NCBI RefSeq assembly: GCF_014648395.1
Contig: NZ_BMRA01000014.1
Span: forward strand, 1 to 64,000
Source: Micromonospora fulviviridis
GTDB lineage: Bacteria > Actinomycetota > Actinomycetes > Mycobacteriales > Micromonosporaceae
DNA: 64,000 nucleotides
Direction: 5' to 3'
Part shown: positions 1-8,356 of the stretch, piece by piece
Layout of the letters: every line of letters starts with the position of its first letter
Numbering within the stretch: the first letter of the stretch is position 1
The notes under the pieces: generated by a model
Database searches by the model: none
What the model saw: only the letters and a program-made list of their open reading frames with translations
What the model was told of the DNA's origin: nothing
Program-made: the position numbers and the translations under genes

Positions 1-302
1 CCGTCCGGGTCCCACTCACCACGGTCCCGGCCCTCCTCACCCTTCTTGTCCTTGTCCTTGTCCTTGTGCTCCTCGTCGGCGCTCTTGCCGGAGTCGCTGG
101 CGTTCTGGGGCGCCGCGTGATTCTCCGCGACCCGCTGCGGGTCGCCGGACTTGTCGTCGCGAGCGGCGAGGCCACCGAGGGCCGCCAGGCCGACGACGCC
201 GGTCAGCCCGGCCACGCCGGTGGCGACCCAGAGTGCCCGCCGCCTGCTCGTCGGCGGGGGCGTCGGCGCCCCGCCGTCGGAAGTCGTTACGTCGTTGGAC
301 AT
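1..302 (-). CDS. Membrane-anchored hypothetical protein (5' part only)
   Basis: The gene starts with ATG at 302, preceded in mRNA sense by GGAAGG about 6 nt upstream, and runs off the left edge of the window; 100 codons are visible. Residues 1-22 are hydrophilic, proline-rich and end in RRR. Residues about 24-47 form one hydrophobic segment, so the protein is probably a single-pass membrane or signal-anchored protein with its bulk outside. After it comes a charged region with a Lys-Asp repeat (KDKDKDKDKK) near residues 79-88. No domain is recognised and the function is unknown. It lies downstream of pepP on the same strand, but the 301-nt gap makes a shared transcript unlikely. Confidence 0.75.
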   Translation of the reverse strand, partial: MSNDVTTSDGGAPTPPPTSRRRALWVATGVAGLTGVVGLAALGGLAARDDKSGDPQRVAENHAAPQNASDSGKSADEEHKDKDKDKKGEEGRDRGEWDPD

Positions 303-603
303 CAGAGCCTTCCGCCCTTTCGGTTTCTACCAAAGGGGTCGCACCGGTCTCAGCCGCGCGACCAGCTACAAATCGGTTGCAGCCTCTGATCGCCACCGTA
401 TGAGAAGGATCCTCGCGACGCGGACGTATCCGAAGAAATCGCGCATTTGACTCACATTCGGCCCGCGCGGCGTGAGCGGGCCGTAGCGGCACCAGGAGGA
501 CCGTGAGCAGCGCAAACGACGACGGGCCCGGCGTCGGCGTCGTTACCGCGAGAAACCTCGCAGACGCCGGCGGCGGGCCCGCCGGGGGGTCGTGCCTGTC
601 GGA
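303..603. other. Intergenic region between pepP and the partial membrane protein
   Basis: No convincing gene is present. The stretch holds the nested hairpin at 528-570 and, towards 303, the leader of the minus-strand membrane protein. A GGAGGACC sequence followed by GTG (503) on the plus strand opens a reading frame that runs antisense into pepP; its low-complexity product and antisense position argue against a real gene. Confidence 0.5.
528..570 (-). terminator. Nested hairpin downstream of pepP
   Basis: Outer arms CCGGCGTC (528-535) and GACGCCGG (563-570) enclose an inner stem GCGAG/CTCGC (548-552 and 557-561) with an AAAC loop. There is no U-tract, as is usual for actinobacterial terminators. 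It lies 34 nt beyond the pepP stop codon. Confidence 0.4.
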
Positions 604-2079
604 TCAGCCGGGCAGGCGGGGGCCGGCCTCGCGCTGCTCGGCCAGCCAGGTCTCCACCTCGTCCGAGCGGCGCGGCAGCCCGGCCGAGAGGTTCACCGAA
701 CCGTCGGCGGTGACCAGGATGTCGTCCTCGATCCGCACGCCGATGCCGCGCAGCTCCTCGGGGACCAGCTCGTCCTCCGGCTGGAAGTAGAGCCCCGGCT
801 CGACGGTGAGCACGTAGCCCTCGCCGAGCGGCCCGTCGCGGTAGGTCTCCTTGCGGGCGTTGGCGCAGTCGTGCACGTCGATGCCGAGCATGTGGCTGGT
901 GCCGTGCAGCGTCCAGCGGCGGTAGACCGTCGACGCCGGGTCCATCGCCTCGTCGACGCTCACCGGCAGCAGGCCGAGGTCCTTCAGCGCCTCGGCGAGC
1001 ACCCGCATGGCGGTCAGGTGCACGTCGCGGAACGCCACGCCCGGCTTGATCACGTCGATGCCGGCCTGCTGGGCGGCGTAGACGGCGTCGTAGACCTGGC
1101 GCTGGAGCGGGGTGAACCGGCCGTCGACCGGGAGCACCCGGGTGACGTCGGCCGTGTAGAGGTTGCGGTTCTCCACGCCCATGTCCATGAGCAGCAGCTC
1201 GCCCGGGCGGGTCGCCCCGTGGTTGTGCACCCAGTGCAGGATCGTGGCGTGCTCGCCGGCGCCCACGATCGAGCCGTAGCCGACGTCGTTGCCGTCGTGC
1301 CGGGCGCGCAGCGCGAAGACCCCCTCCAGCAGCCGCTCGGAGACCGCGCGGTCGGCCGGGAGCGCCCGCGCCACGTCCTCGAAGCCGCGGACGGTGGCGT
1401 CGCACGCCTCCTGGAGCTGGGCGATCTCCCACTCGTCCTTGACCAGCTTCAGCTCCGAGATGGCGATGGCCAGCTCCCGGTCACGCCCCGGCTGCCCCTC
1501 GTCCCGCGCCCCGTCGTACGGCCGCACCGCCGCGTCCACCCGGGCGTCGAAGCCGCGCAGCACCCGGGTACGCCCCGGCGCCAGCTCGGCCAGCGCCGCG
1601 TCCAGCTCGGTCAGGTCGGCGGTGGGCAGGCCCAGCTCGGTCGACTTCTCCTTCAGCGTCGGCCGACGGCCCACCCACAGCTCGCCGTGGCGGCTGCGGA
1701 AGAACTCGTCGGTCGCCCGGGACGACCGGGGCCGCATGAACAGCGTGGCCTCGCCGCCCGGCCGGAGCACGAGCACGCTGTCCGGCTCCAGGTCGCCGGT
1801 CAGGTAGGCGAAGTCGCTGCCCGGCCGGAACCGGTGGTCGGTGTCGTTGGCGCGTACCTTCTCGGTGCCGGTCGGGATGACCAGCGTCTCTCCCGGGAAC
1901 GCCTCGGCCAGCGCGGCCCGCCGCTTGGCGTGGTTGGGCACCTCCGGTCGGGGACCGACCGGCAGCTCCGTGTCCCGCCAGCCCTGCCGCATGAAGGACA
2001 GGAACGCCTCCGGGAAGTCCGGGTCGTGCGATTCGGTGCCGTCCGCCGGCTTGCCCTGCTGCGTCCGCTCCTCGGCCAT
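604..2079 (-). CDS. pepP: Xaa-Pro aminopeptidase (aminopeptidase P, M24B)
   Basis: A 491-residue cytosolic metallopeptidase that removes an N-terminal residue preceding proline. The N-terminal third matches the AMP_N (creatinase-like) domain and the C-terminal part the pita-bread M24 fold. All five dinuclear-metal ligands can be seen: Asp in MDMGVEN (about 297), Asp in TADVTR (about 308), His in GTSHMLG (about 395), Glu in VEPGLYF (about 427) and Glu in VRIEDDI (about 450). The start at 2079 is fixed by a strong AAGGAGG about 6 nt upstream. It is divergent from asnB with a 111-nt shared upstream region. Length and motifs are normal for E. coli PepP-type enzymes, so the assignment is secure; the physiological peptide substrate cannot be told. 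Confidence 0.95.
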   Translation of the reverse strand: MAEERTQQGKPADGTESHDPDFPEAFLSFMRQGWRDTELPVGPRPEVPNHAKRRAALAEAFPGETLVIPTGTEKVRANDTDHRFRPGSDFAYLTGDLEPDSVLVLRPGGEATLFMRPRSSRATDEFFRSRHGELWVGRRPTLKEKSTELGLPTADLTELDAALAELAPGRTRVLRGFDARVDAAVRPYDGARDEGQPGRDRELAIAISELKLVKDEWEIAQLQEACDATVRGFEDVARALPADRAVSERLLEGVFALRARHDGNDVGYGSIVGAGEHATILHWVHNHGATRPGELLLMDMGVENRNLYTADVTRVLPVDGRFTPLQRQVYDAVYAAQQAGIDVIKPGVAFRDVHLTAMRVLAEALKDLGLLPVSVDEAMDPASTVYRRWTLHGTSHMLGIDVHDCANARKETYRDGPLGEGYVLTVEPGLYFQPEDELVPEELRGIGVRIEDDILVTADGSVNLSAGLPRRSDEVETWLAEQREAGPRLPG

Positions 2080-2190
2080 GATCCGCCTCCTTGCGCCTCG
2101 TCGCTGGTCCAGACGGTACCGTGCGTGCGGGAGCGGGGAGTGCCTGCGGTGCCGCGACGGTGGCTTCCGGCGCGTGGAAAGATGGCCCCC

Positions 2191-4152
2191 ATGTGCGGAC
2201 TCCTGGCCTTTTTCAGCGCGCGCGGTGACGCCGCCGCTCACCGCGACCACATCGCCGGAGCACTGGAGTGCCTGCACCACCGCGGCCCGGACGAGACCGG
2301 GGTCGAGGTGGTCGGCGACGCCTCCGGCCGGTACGCGGACGGAGTGTTCGCGCACAAGCGGCTGGCGATCATCGACGTGGCGCTCAGCCACGAGCCGCTG
2401 CCCTACGCGAACGGCCGCTACCTGCTCACCTTCAACGGCGAGATCTACAACTACATCGAGCTGCGGGACGAGCTGATCCGCGACTACGGCGCCCAGTTCG
2501 CCACCAACGGCGACGGCGAGGTGATCGTCGCCGGCTACCACTACTGGGGTGAGCAGGTGCTCACCAAGCTGCGCGGCATGTTCGCCTTCGTGATCTGGGA
2601 CCGGCAGGAGCGGCGGGCCTTCGGCGCGCGGGACTACTTCGGCATCAAGCCCCTGCACTACCTGGAGACCCAGGACGGGCTCTACCTGGCCTCCGAGAAG
2701 AAGGCGCTGCTGCCCTTCGCGCACTCGGCCTACCAGGGCGACGCGGGGATCGACACCGCCAACCTGAGCCACTACCTGACCCTCCAGTACGTGCCGGAGC
2801 CGGGCACCCTGCACCGGGGGATCAGCCGGATCGGGTCGGGGGAGTACCTGACCTGGACGCCGGGCGGCCGGATCGAGGTGCGCCGCTGGTACCGGCCGGT
2901 GTTCCGCCCGGCCCCGGTCTCCGACGAGCAGAAGCTCTACCACGAGATCCGGGAGACGCTGCGGGAGAGCGTCCGGATGCACATGCGTTCGGACGTGCCG
3001 GTCGGCTCGTTCCTCTCCAGCGGCATCGACTCCACCGCCGTGGTGGCCCTGGCCCGGGAGTTCAACCCGAACATCCTCACCTTCACCGTCGGCTACGACG
3101 TGCCGGGCTACTCCGAGATCGACGTGGCCCAGGACTCGGCGCGGCACCTCGACGTGACCACCATCCCGACGAAGATCGGGCCGCAGGACATGATCGAGGC
3201 GCTGCCGAAGATCGTCTGGCACCTGGACGACCCGGTCGCCGACCCGGCCCTGGTGCCGCTCTACTTCGTGGCGAAGAAGGCCGCCGAGCACGTCACCGTG
3301 GTGCTCTCCGGGGAGGGCGCGGACGAGTTCTTCGGCGGCTACACGATCTACCGGGAGCCGCTGTCGCTCAACGCGGTGAACAGCCTGCCGGGCGGCGTGC
3401 AGAAGGGCCTGCGGGCGGTCTCCAAGGCCATCCCGCAGGGCGTGAAGGGCAAGAGCTTCCTGGAGCGGGGCACCACCCCGATCGAGGAGCGCTACTACGG
3501 CAACGCCCGGATGTTCACCGAGGAGGAGAAGCAGCACCTGCTGCGCCGCTACGACCCCTCGGTGCGCTACACCGACGTCACCTCGCCCATCTACGCCGAG
3601 TGCACCGAGCTGGACGACGTCACCAAGATGCAGTACGTCGACCTCTACACCTGGCTGCGCGGCGACATCCTGGTCAAGGCCGACCGGATCTCGATGGCGC
3701 ACTCGCTGGAGGTCCGGGTGCCCTTCCTGGACCGCGAGGTGTTCAACGTGGCGGCCGGGATCCCGGTCGACCTGAAGCTGCCGCCCCGCTCCGAGGCCAC
3801 CAAGTACGCCATGCGCCAGGCGTTGCAGGGCGTGGTGCCGCCGGCCATCGTCAACCGCAAGAAGCTGGGCTTCCCGACCCCGACCCGGGTCTGGCTGCGC
3901 GGCGAGATGTACGAGTGGGCCCGGCACGTGCTGGCCACCTCCGGCGCGGGCGACCTCATCGACCTGTCGTACGCGATGCGGCTGCTGGACGAGCACAAGC
4001 GGGAGGAGGCGGACCACTCCCGCAAGGTGTGGACCGTGCTGATCTTCTGCATCTGGCACGCCATCTTCGTGGCGAAGACCCTCGACCCGGGCATCCAGCG
4101 CAACCAGTCGGCCCTGCTCACCAAGCCGGTGGTCGGCAGCATGGTCCGCTGA
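2191..4152 (+). CDS. asnB: Asparagine synthetase (glutamine-hydrolysing)
   Basis: A 653-residue class II glutamine amidotransferase that makes asparagine from aspartate, ATP and glutamine. The start at 2191 is decided by chemistry: Cys2 of MCGLL must become the N-terminal nucleophile after Met removal, although an in-frame ATG lies 9 nt upstream. GGAAAGA about 8 nt before the chosen start can serve as the ribosome site. The GATase2 domain covers roughly residues 2-200 (RGPDETG, FNGEIYN), and the synthetase domain follows with the ATP-pyrophosphatase loop SSGIDST at about 277-283 and GEGADEFFGG further on. It is a single gene ending in a strong hairpin. Actinobacteria often have several AsnB paralogs, so a role in wall-peptide or metabolite amidation is possible. 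Confidence 0.93.
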   Translation: MCGLLAFFSARGDAAAHRDHIAGALECLHHRGPDETGVEVVGDASGRYADGVFAHKRLAIIDVALSHEPLPYANGRYLLTFNGEIYNYIELRDELIRDYGAQFATNGDGEVIVAGYHYWGEQVLTKLRGMFAFVIWDRQERRAFGARDYFGIKPLHYLETQDGLYLASEKKALLPFAHSAYQGDAGIDTANLSHYLTLQYVPEPGTLHRGISRIGSGEYLTWTPGGRIEVRRWYRPVFRPAPVSDEQKLYHEIRETLRESVRMHMRSDVPVGSFLSSGIDSTAVVALAREFNPNILTFTVGYDVPGYSEIDVAQDSARHLDVTTIPTKIGPQDMIEALPKIVWHLDDPVADPALVPLYFVAKKAAEHVTVVLSGEGADEFFGGYTIYREPLSLNAVNSLPGGVQKGLRAVSKAIPQGVKGKSFLERGTTPIEERYYGNARMFTEEEKQHLLRRYDPSVRYTDVTSPIYAECTELDDVTKMQYVDLYTWLRGDILVKADRISMAHSLEVRVPFLDREVFNVAAGIPVDLKLPPRSEATKYAMRQALQGVVPPAIVNRKKLGFPTPTRVWLRGEMYEWARHVLATSGAGDLIDLSYAMRLLDEHKREEADHSRKVWTVLIFCIWHAIFVAKTLDPGIQRNQSALLTKPVVGSMVR

Positions 4153-4166
4153 CGCGGGTGTGTGGA

Positions 4167-4200
4167 CAGGGCCCCCGGGGACGTGCCCCCGGGGGCCCTG
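4167..4200. terminator. Bidirectional terminator between asnB and the AA10 gene
   Basis: A near-perfect stem CAGGGCCCCCGGGG with its complement ending at 4200 and a loop of about 5 nt, placed between convergent genes. Confidence 0.75.
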
Positions 4201-4212
4201 CTCAGTTCCGGG

Positions 4213-5328
4213 TCACCGGCCGGTGCAGGTGACCGTGGGCAGGGTGTTGGTGCCGGAGACGTTCGCCGTGAAGCCGAACGTGGTGGTGCCCTCCGGCGCG
4301 ACGCTGCCGTTCCAGGCGGCGTTGGTGACCGTCACCGCCGCCCCGCTGGTGCTCGCCGTGCCGTTCCAGAGCTGGGTGATGGTCTGGCCGCCGGGCCACG
4401 TCCAGTTCGCCGTCCAGCCGCTGTAGGTGCGGGTGCTGTGGTTCATGATCATGACCTCGCCCTGGAAGCCGCCCTGCCACGCGCTGACCACCTTGTAGAC
4501 CGCCATGCAGGCGCCGGACGGCATGGTCGGGGTCGGTGTCGGGCTCGGCGCGGTCGGGGTGGGCGTCGGGCTGGTCGGCGTCGGCGTGGGCGTCGTGGGG
4601 GTCGGTGACGGCGTGCCGCCGGAGCCGATCCCGGTCACCTCGCCGTTGCCGCCGTCGAAGGTCACGTCGGAGCAGCCGAAGAAGTTCTCCTGGCTGTCCG
4701 AGCGGACCCAGCGGGAGTAGATGATGTGCCGGCCGCTCTTGTTGGCCGGCAGGGTGCCGTTGAAGTAGTAGTGCCCGTCGTTCGTGCCGGGCGAGCCGAC
4801 CGCCGGCGGGTTGGTGACCGTCAGGAACGGCTGCTCCTCCAGGTCGCTCCAGGCCAGCGGCCGGGTCGGGCTCCAACTGTCCTTGGTCACGTAGAAGTAG
4901 AAGGTGCCCGGGTGGTGGGCCCAGTTGCTGTAGCGGAACTCCATCGACCGCCCGGCCGTCAGGTGGGTGACCGGCCAGTCGGTGCGGGCCAGGTCGTAGC
5001 CGCCGAAGTTCGGGTTGCCGCCACTGCACAGCTTCCCGTCCGGAATGAACCCGACGGTCCGGCCGCCGGCGTCCGAGCGGAGCACGCTGAACCAGTTGTA
5101 GAGCGAGTTCGTGCCGCTCTGGGCGACCGCCGCCGCGCAGGCGGGGTTGTTGGGTCTGATCTCCCCGGTGGCGGTGAGGCCGTCCTTCCAGCACAGGTAG
5201 GTCCGGGCGCCCGGTGTCATGGCCGCGCCGTGCGCGGCGGCCGGGTCGGAGCCGGTGACCAGGGCGAACGCGCCCAGGGCCAGGGTGGCGGCCGCGGTGA
5301 GCAGCGCGGCCGTACGGGATCGGTGCAC
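4213..5328 (-). CDS. Secreted AA10 lytic polysaccharide monooxygenase with CBM2
   Basis: A 371-residue secreted copper enzyme predicted to cleave crystalline chitin or cellulose oxidatively. The GTG start at 5328 has AGGAGA 4-5 nt upstream. A Sec signal peptide ends AAA before His33, which after cleavage becomes the N-terminal His of the copper histidine brace; the second brace His lies in NWAHHPGT near residue 136. The AA10 core runs to about residue 235. A Pro-Thr repeat linker follows (about 238-270), then a family 2 carbohydrate-binding module with conserved tryptophans to the C terminus. Substrate is not decided by sequence alone; the CBM2 fits either polymer, and GlcNAc uptake genes at 47-58 kb make chitin attractive. 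Confidence 0.93.
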   Translation of the reverse strand: MHRSRTAALLTAAATLALGAFALVTGSDPAAAHGAAMTPGARTYLCWKDGLTATGEIRPNNPACAAAVAQSGTNSLYNWFSVLRSDAGGRTVGFIPDGKLCSGGNPNFGGYDLARTDWPVTHLTAGRSMEFRYSNWAHHPGTFYFYVTKDSWSPTRPLAWSDLEEQPFLTVTNPPAVGSPGTNDGHYYFNGTLPANKSGRHIIYSRWVRSDSQENFFGCSDVTFDGGNGEVTGIGSGGTPSPTPTTPTPTPTSPTPTPTAPSPTPTPTMPSGACMAVYKVVSAWQGGFQGEVMIMNHSTRTYSGWTANWTWPGGQTITQLWNGTASTSGAAVTVTNAAWNGSVAPEGTTTFGFTANVSGTNTLPTVTCTGR

Positions 5329-5660
5329 GGGATCTCCTGACTCGCGGGGCGCGACCCGCACGGGCCGCCCCGCTGCGACGAGCGGATGCGACGATCGCGG
5401 TGCCACGCCCGGCGGTCGGAGTGCGGCCGGGGCCGTCGGGGACGCGCACCGCCTGCGGTCCGTGCCACGGACCGGTGAGTGCCCTCGCGTCGGCTCGACC
5501 CGGCGGCCGGCGGCGCGGCAGCCCCCGCGCCCTCCCGGCACGCGCCATCCCATCACGTCCGGGCATCCCGCGCAATAGCCACCCGTCGATGCGGGAGTCT
5601 CGTCGCGCCGGCCCCCGCCATACGCCAGGATCAGGGGTACGACGGACGGAGGGAGCCAGG
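5329..5660. other. Intergenic region upstream of the AA10 gene and pfkB-type kinase
   Basis: Divergent upstream region without a supportable gene. It holds the palindrome at 5457-5473 and the kinase ribosome site just before 5661. I cannot place -10/-35 elements with confidence. Confidence 0.5.
5457..5473. promoter_or_regulatory. Perfect palindrome, candidate operator
   Basis: GGTCCGT-GCC-ACGGACC, 7-bp arms around 3 nt, about 130 nt upstream of the AA10 start. Symmetry and position suit a repressor site for the polysaccharide monooxygenase gene, but it could equally form an mRNA hairpin. Confidence 0.35.
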
Positions 5661-6590
5661 ATGGGCTACGCGGTGGTGCTCGGCGAGGCACTGGTCGACC
5701 TGCTCGACGCCGAGCACGACGGGGAACCCGTCTACCGGCAGGCGATCGGCGGGGGGCCGCTCAACGTGGCCGTGGCGGTGGCCCGGCTCGGCGGTGACGT
5801 CCAGTTCGTCGGGTCGCTCGGCGACGACGCGCTCGCCGCGCGGATCCGCGCCTTCCTGGGCGCCGCCGGCGTGGGGCTGGACGGGGCGGTCACGGTGCCG
5901 GCCCCGACCGCGCTGGCCGTGGCCACCTTCGCCGGCCCCGAGCCGGACTTCCGCTTCTACGGCGAGCCCCGCTCGTACGCCCTGCTCACCGCCGACGACC
6001 TGGACGTCGCCCTGGTCGAGGGCGCGCAGGTGCTCTACTGCGGATCGATCGTGCTGCTCGACCCGCCGGTGCTGGCCGCCGCCCGCCGGGCCTGGTCGAT
6101 CGCCGGGGCGCTGCGGGTGTTCGACCCGAACGTGCGACCCAGCCTGCTCACCGGCCCCGGCGCGCTGGACGACCTGCGCGCGGTGGTCGCCGAGTTCGCC
6201 GCGAGCGCCCACCTGGTCAAGCTGAGCGCCGCGGACGCGCGCCAGCTCTACCCGCACGAGCCGGTCGAGGGCGTCGCCGCGTACCTGCGGGAACTGGGCG
6301 CGGGGACCGTGGTGGTCACCCTCGGCGCGGACGGCGCCCTGGTCGCCGCCGCCGACGACGTGGTACGCGTCCCCGCGCCGAAGGTCGACGCCGTGGACGC
6401 CACCGGCGCGGGCGACTCGGTGATGGGCGCGCTCATCGCCGACCTGCTGCACGCCGGCGAGCCGACCGACCCGACCGGCTGGCGGGACCGGGTGGCCTTC
6501 GCCCTGCGGGTGGCCGGCCTGGTCTGCGAGTCACCCGGTGGGGCCACCGCCATGCCCACCCGGGAGGCGGTGGCCGACCGCTTCCGGTGA
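5661..6590 (+). CDS. PfkB-family carbohydrate kinase (fructokinase-like)
   Basis: A 309-residue cytosolic ribokinase/PfkB-fold sugar kinase that transfers phosphate from ATP to a sugar hydroxyl. Seen directly: the N-terminal glycine cluster AIGGGPLNVAVAVARLGG (PfkB signature 1, sugar side), and the C-terminal signature DATGAGDSVMGAL near 245-257 with the catalytic Asp and anion-hole glycines. ATG at 5661 is preceded by GGAGGGAGCCAGG. Its stop codon is only 2 nt from that of the convergent MFS gene. Fructokinase is the usual annotation for this subfamily; the true sugar cannot be read from the sequence, and no transporter or glycosidase gene next to it helps. Confidence 0.85.
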   Translation: MGYAVVLGEALVDLLDAEHDGEPVYRQAIGGGPLNVAVAVARLGGDVQFVGSLGDDALAARIRAFLGAAGVGLDGAVTVPAPTALAVATFAGPEPDFRFYGEPRSYALLTADDLDVALVEGAQVLYCGSIVLLDPPVLAAARRAWSIAGALRVFDPNVRPSLLTGPGALDDLRAVVAEFAASAHLVKLSAADARQLYPHEPVEGVAAYLRELGAGTVVVTLGADGALVAAADDVVRVPAPKVDAVDATGAGDSVMGALIADLLHAGEPTDPTGWRDRVAFALRVAGLVCESPGGATAMPTREAVADRFR

Positions 6591-6592
6591 GG

Positions 6593-7813
6593 TCAGCGCG
6601 GGCGGGTGAGGGTGAGCACGGCGGTGAGGGAGAGGGCGGCGGCCGCGGACAGCACGACGGCCATCGGCACGGCGCTGCCCTCGCCGCCCAGGCCGACCAG
6701 GGGCGCGGCGAGCGCGCCGACCACCGACTGGACGCCGCCCAGCAGCGCCGCGGCCGTGCCGGCGTGCCGGGCGTGCGTGTCCAGCGCCAGCGCCGTGCTG
6801 TTCGGCGTCACCATGCCCAGCGAGCCGACGAAGGCGAACAGCGTCACCGCGACCACGGCGAGGCTGCCGGCGAGCGCCCCGGTGAGCACGCCGGCCGCGG
6901 CCACCATGCCGACCACGAGCGCGGTGACCAGCAGCCGGCGCGGGTTGAACCGGTCGAGCAGGCGGGCGTTCGCCTGCCCGGTGGCCACCAGTGCGAGAGC
7001 GTTGAGCCCGAAGACCAGGCTGAACGCCACCGCGGAGACGCCGAAGACGTCCTGGAACACGAAGGACGACCCGGAGATGTACGCGAACAGCCCGGCGAAG
7101 GCGAAGCCCTGGGTCAGCGCGTACCCGAGGTAGACCCGGTCGGCGACCAGCGACCGCATGGTCCGTGCGGTGGCGCCCAGGCCGCCGGTGCTGCGGCGCT
7201 CGGCCGGCAGCGTCTCCGGCAGGCGCCGGGCGACCGCGACGGTGAGCAGCAGCCCGATGGCGGCCAGGGCCAGGAAGACCGCCCGCCAGTCACCGAAGCG
7301 CAGCACCAGGCTGCCCACGCTCGGCGCGGCCACCGGCGCGACTCCGAAGACCAGGGTGAGCCGGGAGAAGTACTTCGCGGCCTCGCGGCCGGAGTAGAGG
7401 TCGCGGACCACGGCCCGGGCGACCACCACCCCCATGCCGCCGGCCAGGCCCTGGGCGAACCGCGCGGCGGCCAGCATCGGCGCGCTCGGCGCCGCGGCGC
7501 AGGCGAGCGCGAGCAGGGTGTACGCGACGACGCCGACCAGCACGGGGCGCCGCCGCCCCCACCGGTCGCTGAGCGGGCCGGTGACGAACTGGCCGACGGC
7601 GAGGCCGATCAGGCAGGTGGTGAGGGAGAGCTGGATGCCGGCCTGGTCGGCGCCGAGGTCGCGGGCCATCGCCGGGAACGCCGGGAGGTACATGTCCAGC
7701 GAGAGCGGACCGATCGCGGTGAGCGTGCCGAGCAGCACCAGCAGCGTCGCGCCACCCGTCGCCGCGGGCGGGTGGACGGTCGGGCGCGCGGCGGTCCGCA
7801 CGGTCTGGCTCAC
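6593..7813 (-). CDS. Bcr/CflA-type multidrug efflux MFS transporter
   Basis: A 406-residue integral membrane protein with about 12 hydrophobic segments, a drug:proton antiporter of the DHA1 (Bcr/CflA) type. The loop 2-3 motif GPLSDRWGRRRP is present near residue 75-90, and the first helix carries SLDMYLPAFP, typical of Bcr/CflA exporters. It starts with GTG at 7813, with AGGGGG about 6 nt upstream. It is divergent from a MarR-family regulator, with a palindrome in the 81-nt gap, the classic arrangement of a regulator controlling an efflux pump. The drug exported cannot be inferred. Confidence 0.9.
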   Translation of the reverse strand: MSQTVRTAARPTVHPPAATGGATLLVLLGTLTAIGPLSLDMYLPAFPAMARDLGADQAGIQLSLTTCLIGLAVGQFVTGPLSDRWGRRRPVLVGVVAYTLLALACAAAPSAPMLAAARFAQGLAGGMGVVVARAVVRDLYSGREAAKYFSRLTLVFGVAPVAAPSVGSLVLRFGDWRAVFLALAAIGLLLTVAVARRLPETLPAERRSTGGLGATARTMRSLVADRVYLGYALTQGFAFAGLFAYISGSSFVFQDVFGVSAVAFSLVFGLNALALVATGQANARLLDRFNPRRLLVTALVVGMVAAAGVLTGALAGSLAVVAVTLFAFVGSLGMVTPNSTALALDTHARHAGTAAALLGGVQSVVGALAAPLVGLGGEGSAVPMAVVLSAAAALSLTAVLTLTRPR

Positions 7814-7850
7814 GAGGTTCCCCCTGAGGTCGGTGATCTCCGGGTAACCT

Positions 7851-7870
7851 TAGCTCTGCACTCAGAACTA
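7851..7870. promoter_or_regulatory. Candidate MarR operator
   Basis: TAGCTCTG-CACT-CAGAACTA is a 20-bp inverted repeat with one mismatch, lying between the divergent exporter and MarR starts. The MarR family binds palindromes of about this size in its own promoter. Confidence 0.5.
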
Positions 7871-7894
7871 TTGCGATGTGAAGAAGGTGACTCC

Positions 7895-8341
7895 GTGGCG
7901 AGTGAAGAACCCGTCGCGCGGTTCGGCGCCGTCGTGGGGGAGCTGCACCGGCTGCTGCGCCGCAGGACCGTCGCCCGGGCCGACCGGGACGCCCTGCCCG
8001 AGGCGCAGGTGGAGCTGCTGCACCTGGTCCGCGCCGAGCCGGGGATCAGCGGCAAGGAGGTCGCGCGGCGGCTGGGCACCGCACCGAACACGGTCAGCAC
8101 CCTGGTCCGCGACCTCACCGACGCCGGGCTGCTGGCCCGCGACCGCGACCCGGGCGATCGCCGGGTCGCGCGGCTCACCCTCACCGACGCCGCCCGCACC
8201 CGGATGGCCGACTACGCGGCCCACCGCAGCGCACTGCTCACCGAGGCCCTGGCCACCCTCGACCCGCCGGCCCGCGACGCGATCCTCGCCGCCGCCCCGC
8301 ACCTCGACGCCCTCCTCGCCGCCCTGCGCGGCCGCCCCTGA
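7895..8341 (+). CDS. MarR-family transcriptional regulator
   Basis: A 148-residue winged-helix regulator. The central region carries the HTH (GISGKEVARRLGTAPNTVS, about residues 50-68) and the wing signature RDPGDRRVARLTLT, with helical dimerisation ends. I chose GTG at 7895 because AAGAAGG lies 5-7 nt upstream and MarR homology begins soon after. Being divergent from the Bcr/CflA exporter with a palindrome between them, it most likely represses both genes and is released by a small ligand, which is unknown. Confidence 0.88.
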   Translation: MASEEPVARFGAVVGELHRLLRRRTVARADRDALPEAQVELLHLVRAEPGISGKEVARRLGTAPNTVSTLVRDLTDAGLLARDRDPGDRRVARLTLTDAARTRMADYAAHRSALLTEALATLDPPARDAILAAAPHLDALLAALRGRP

Positions 8342-8356
8342 CCCGCGCCCGGGCCG

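Noticed and set aside
503-790. Plus-strand frame beginning with GTG after GGAGGACC
   Set aside because: The ribosome site is good but the product is low complexity and most of it is antisense to pepP, with no homology I recognise.
6587-7894. Long plus-strand frame covering the MFS gene and joining the MarR gene
   Set aside because: The antisense part is a codon-bias shadow of the exporter; the MarR protein starts at 7895 with its own ribosome site.
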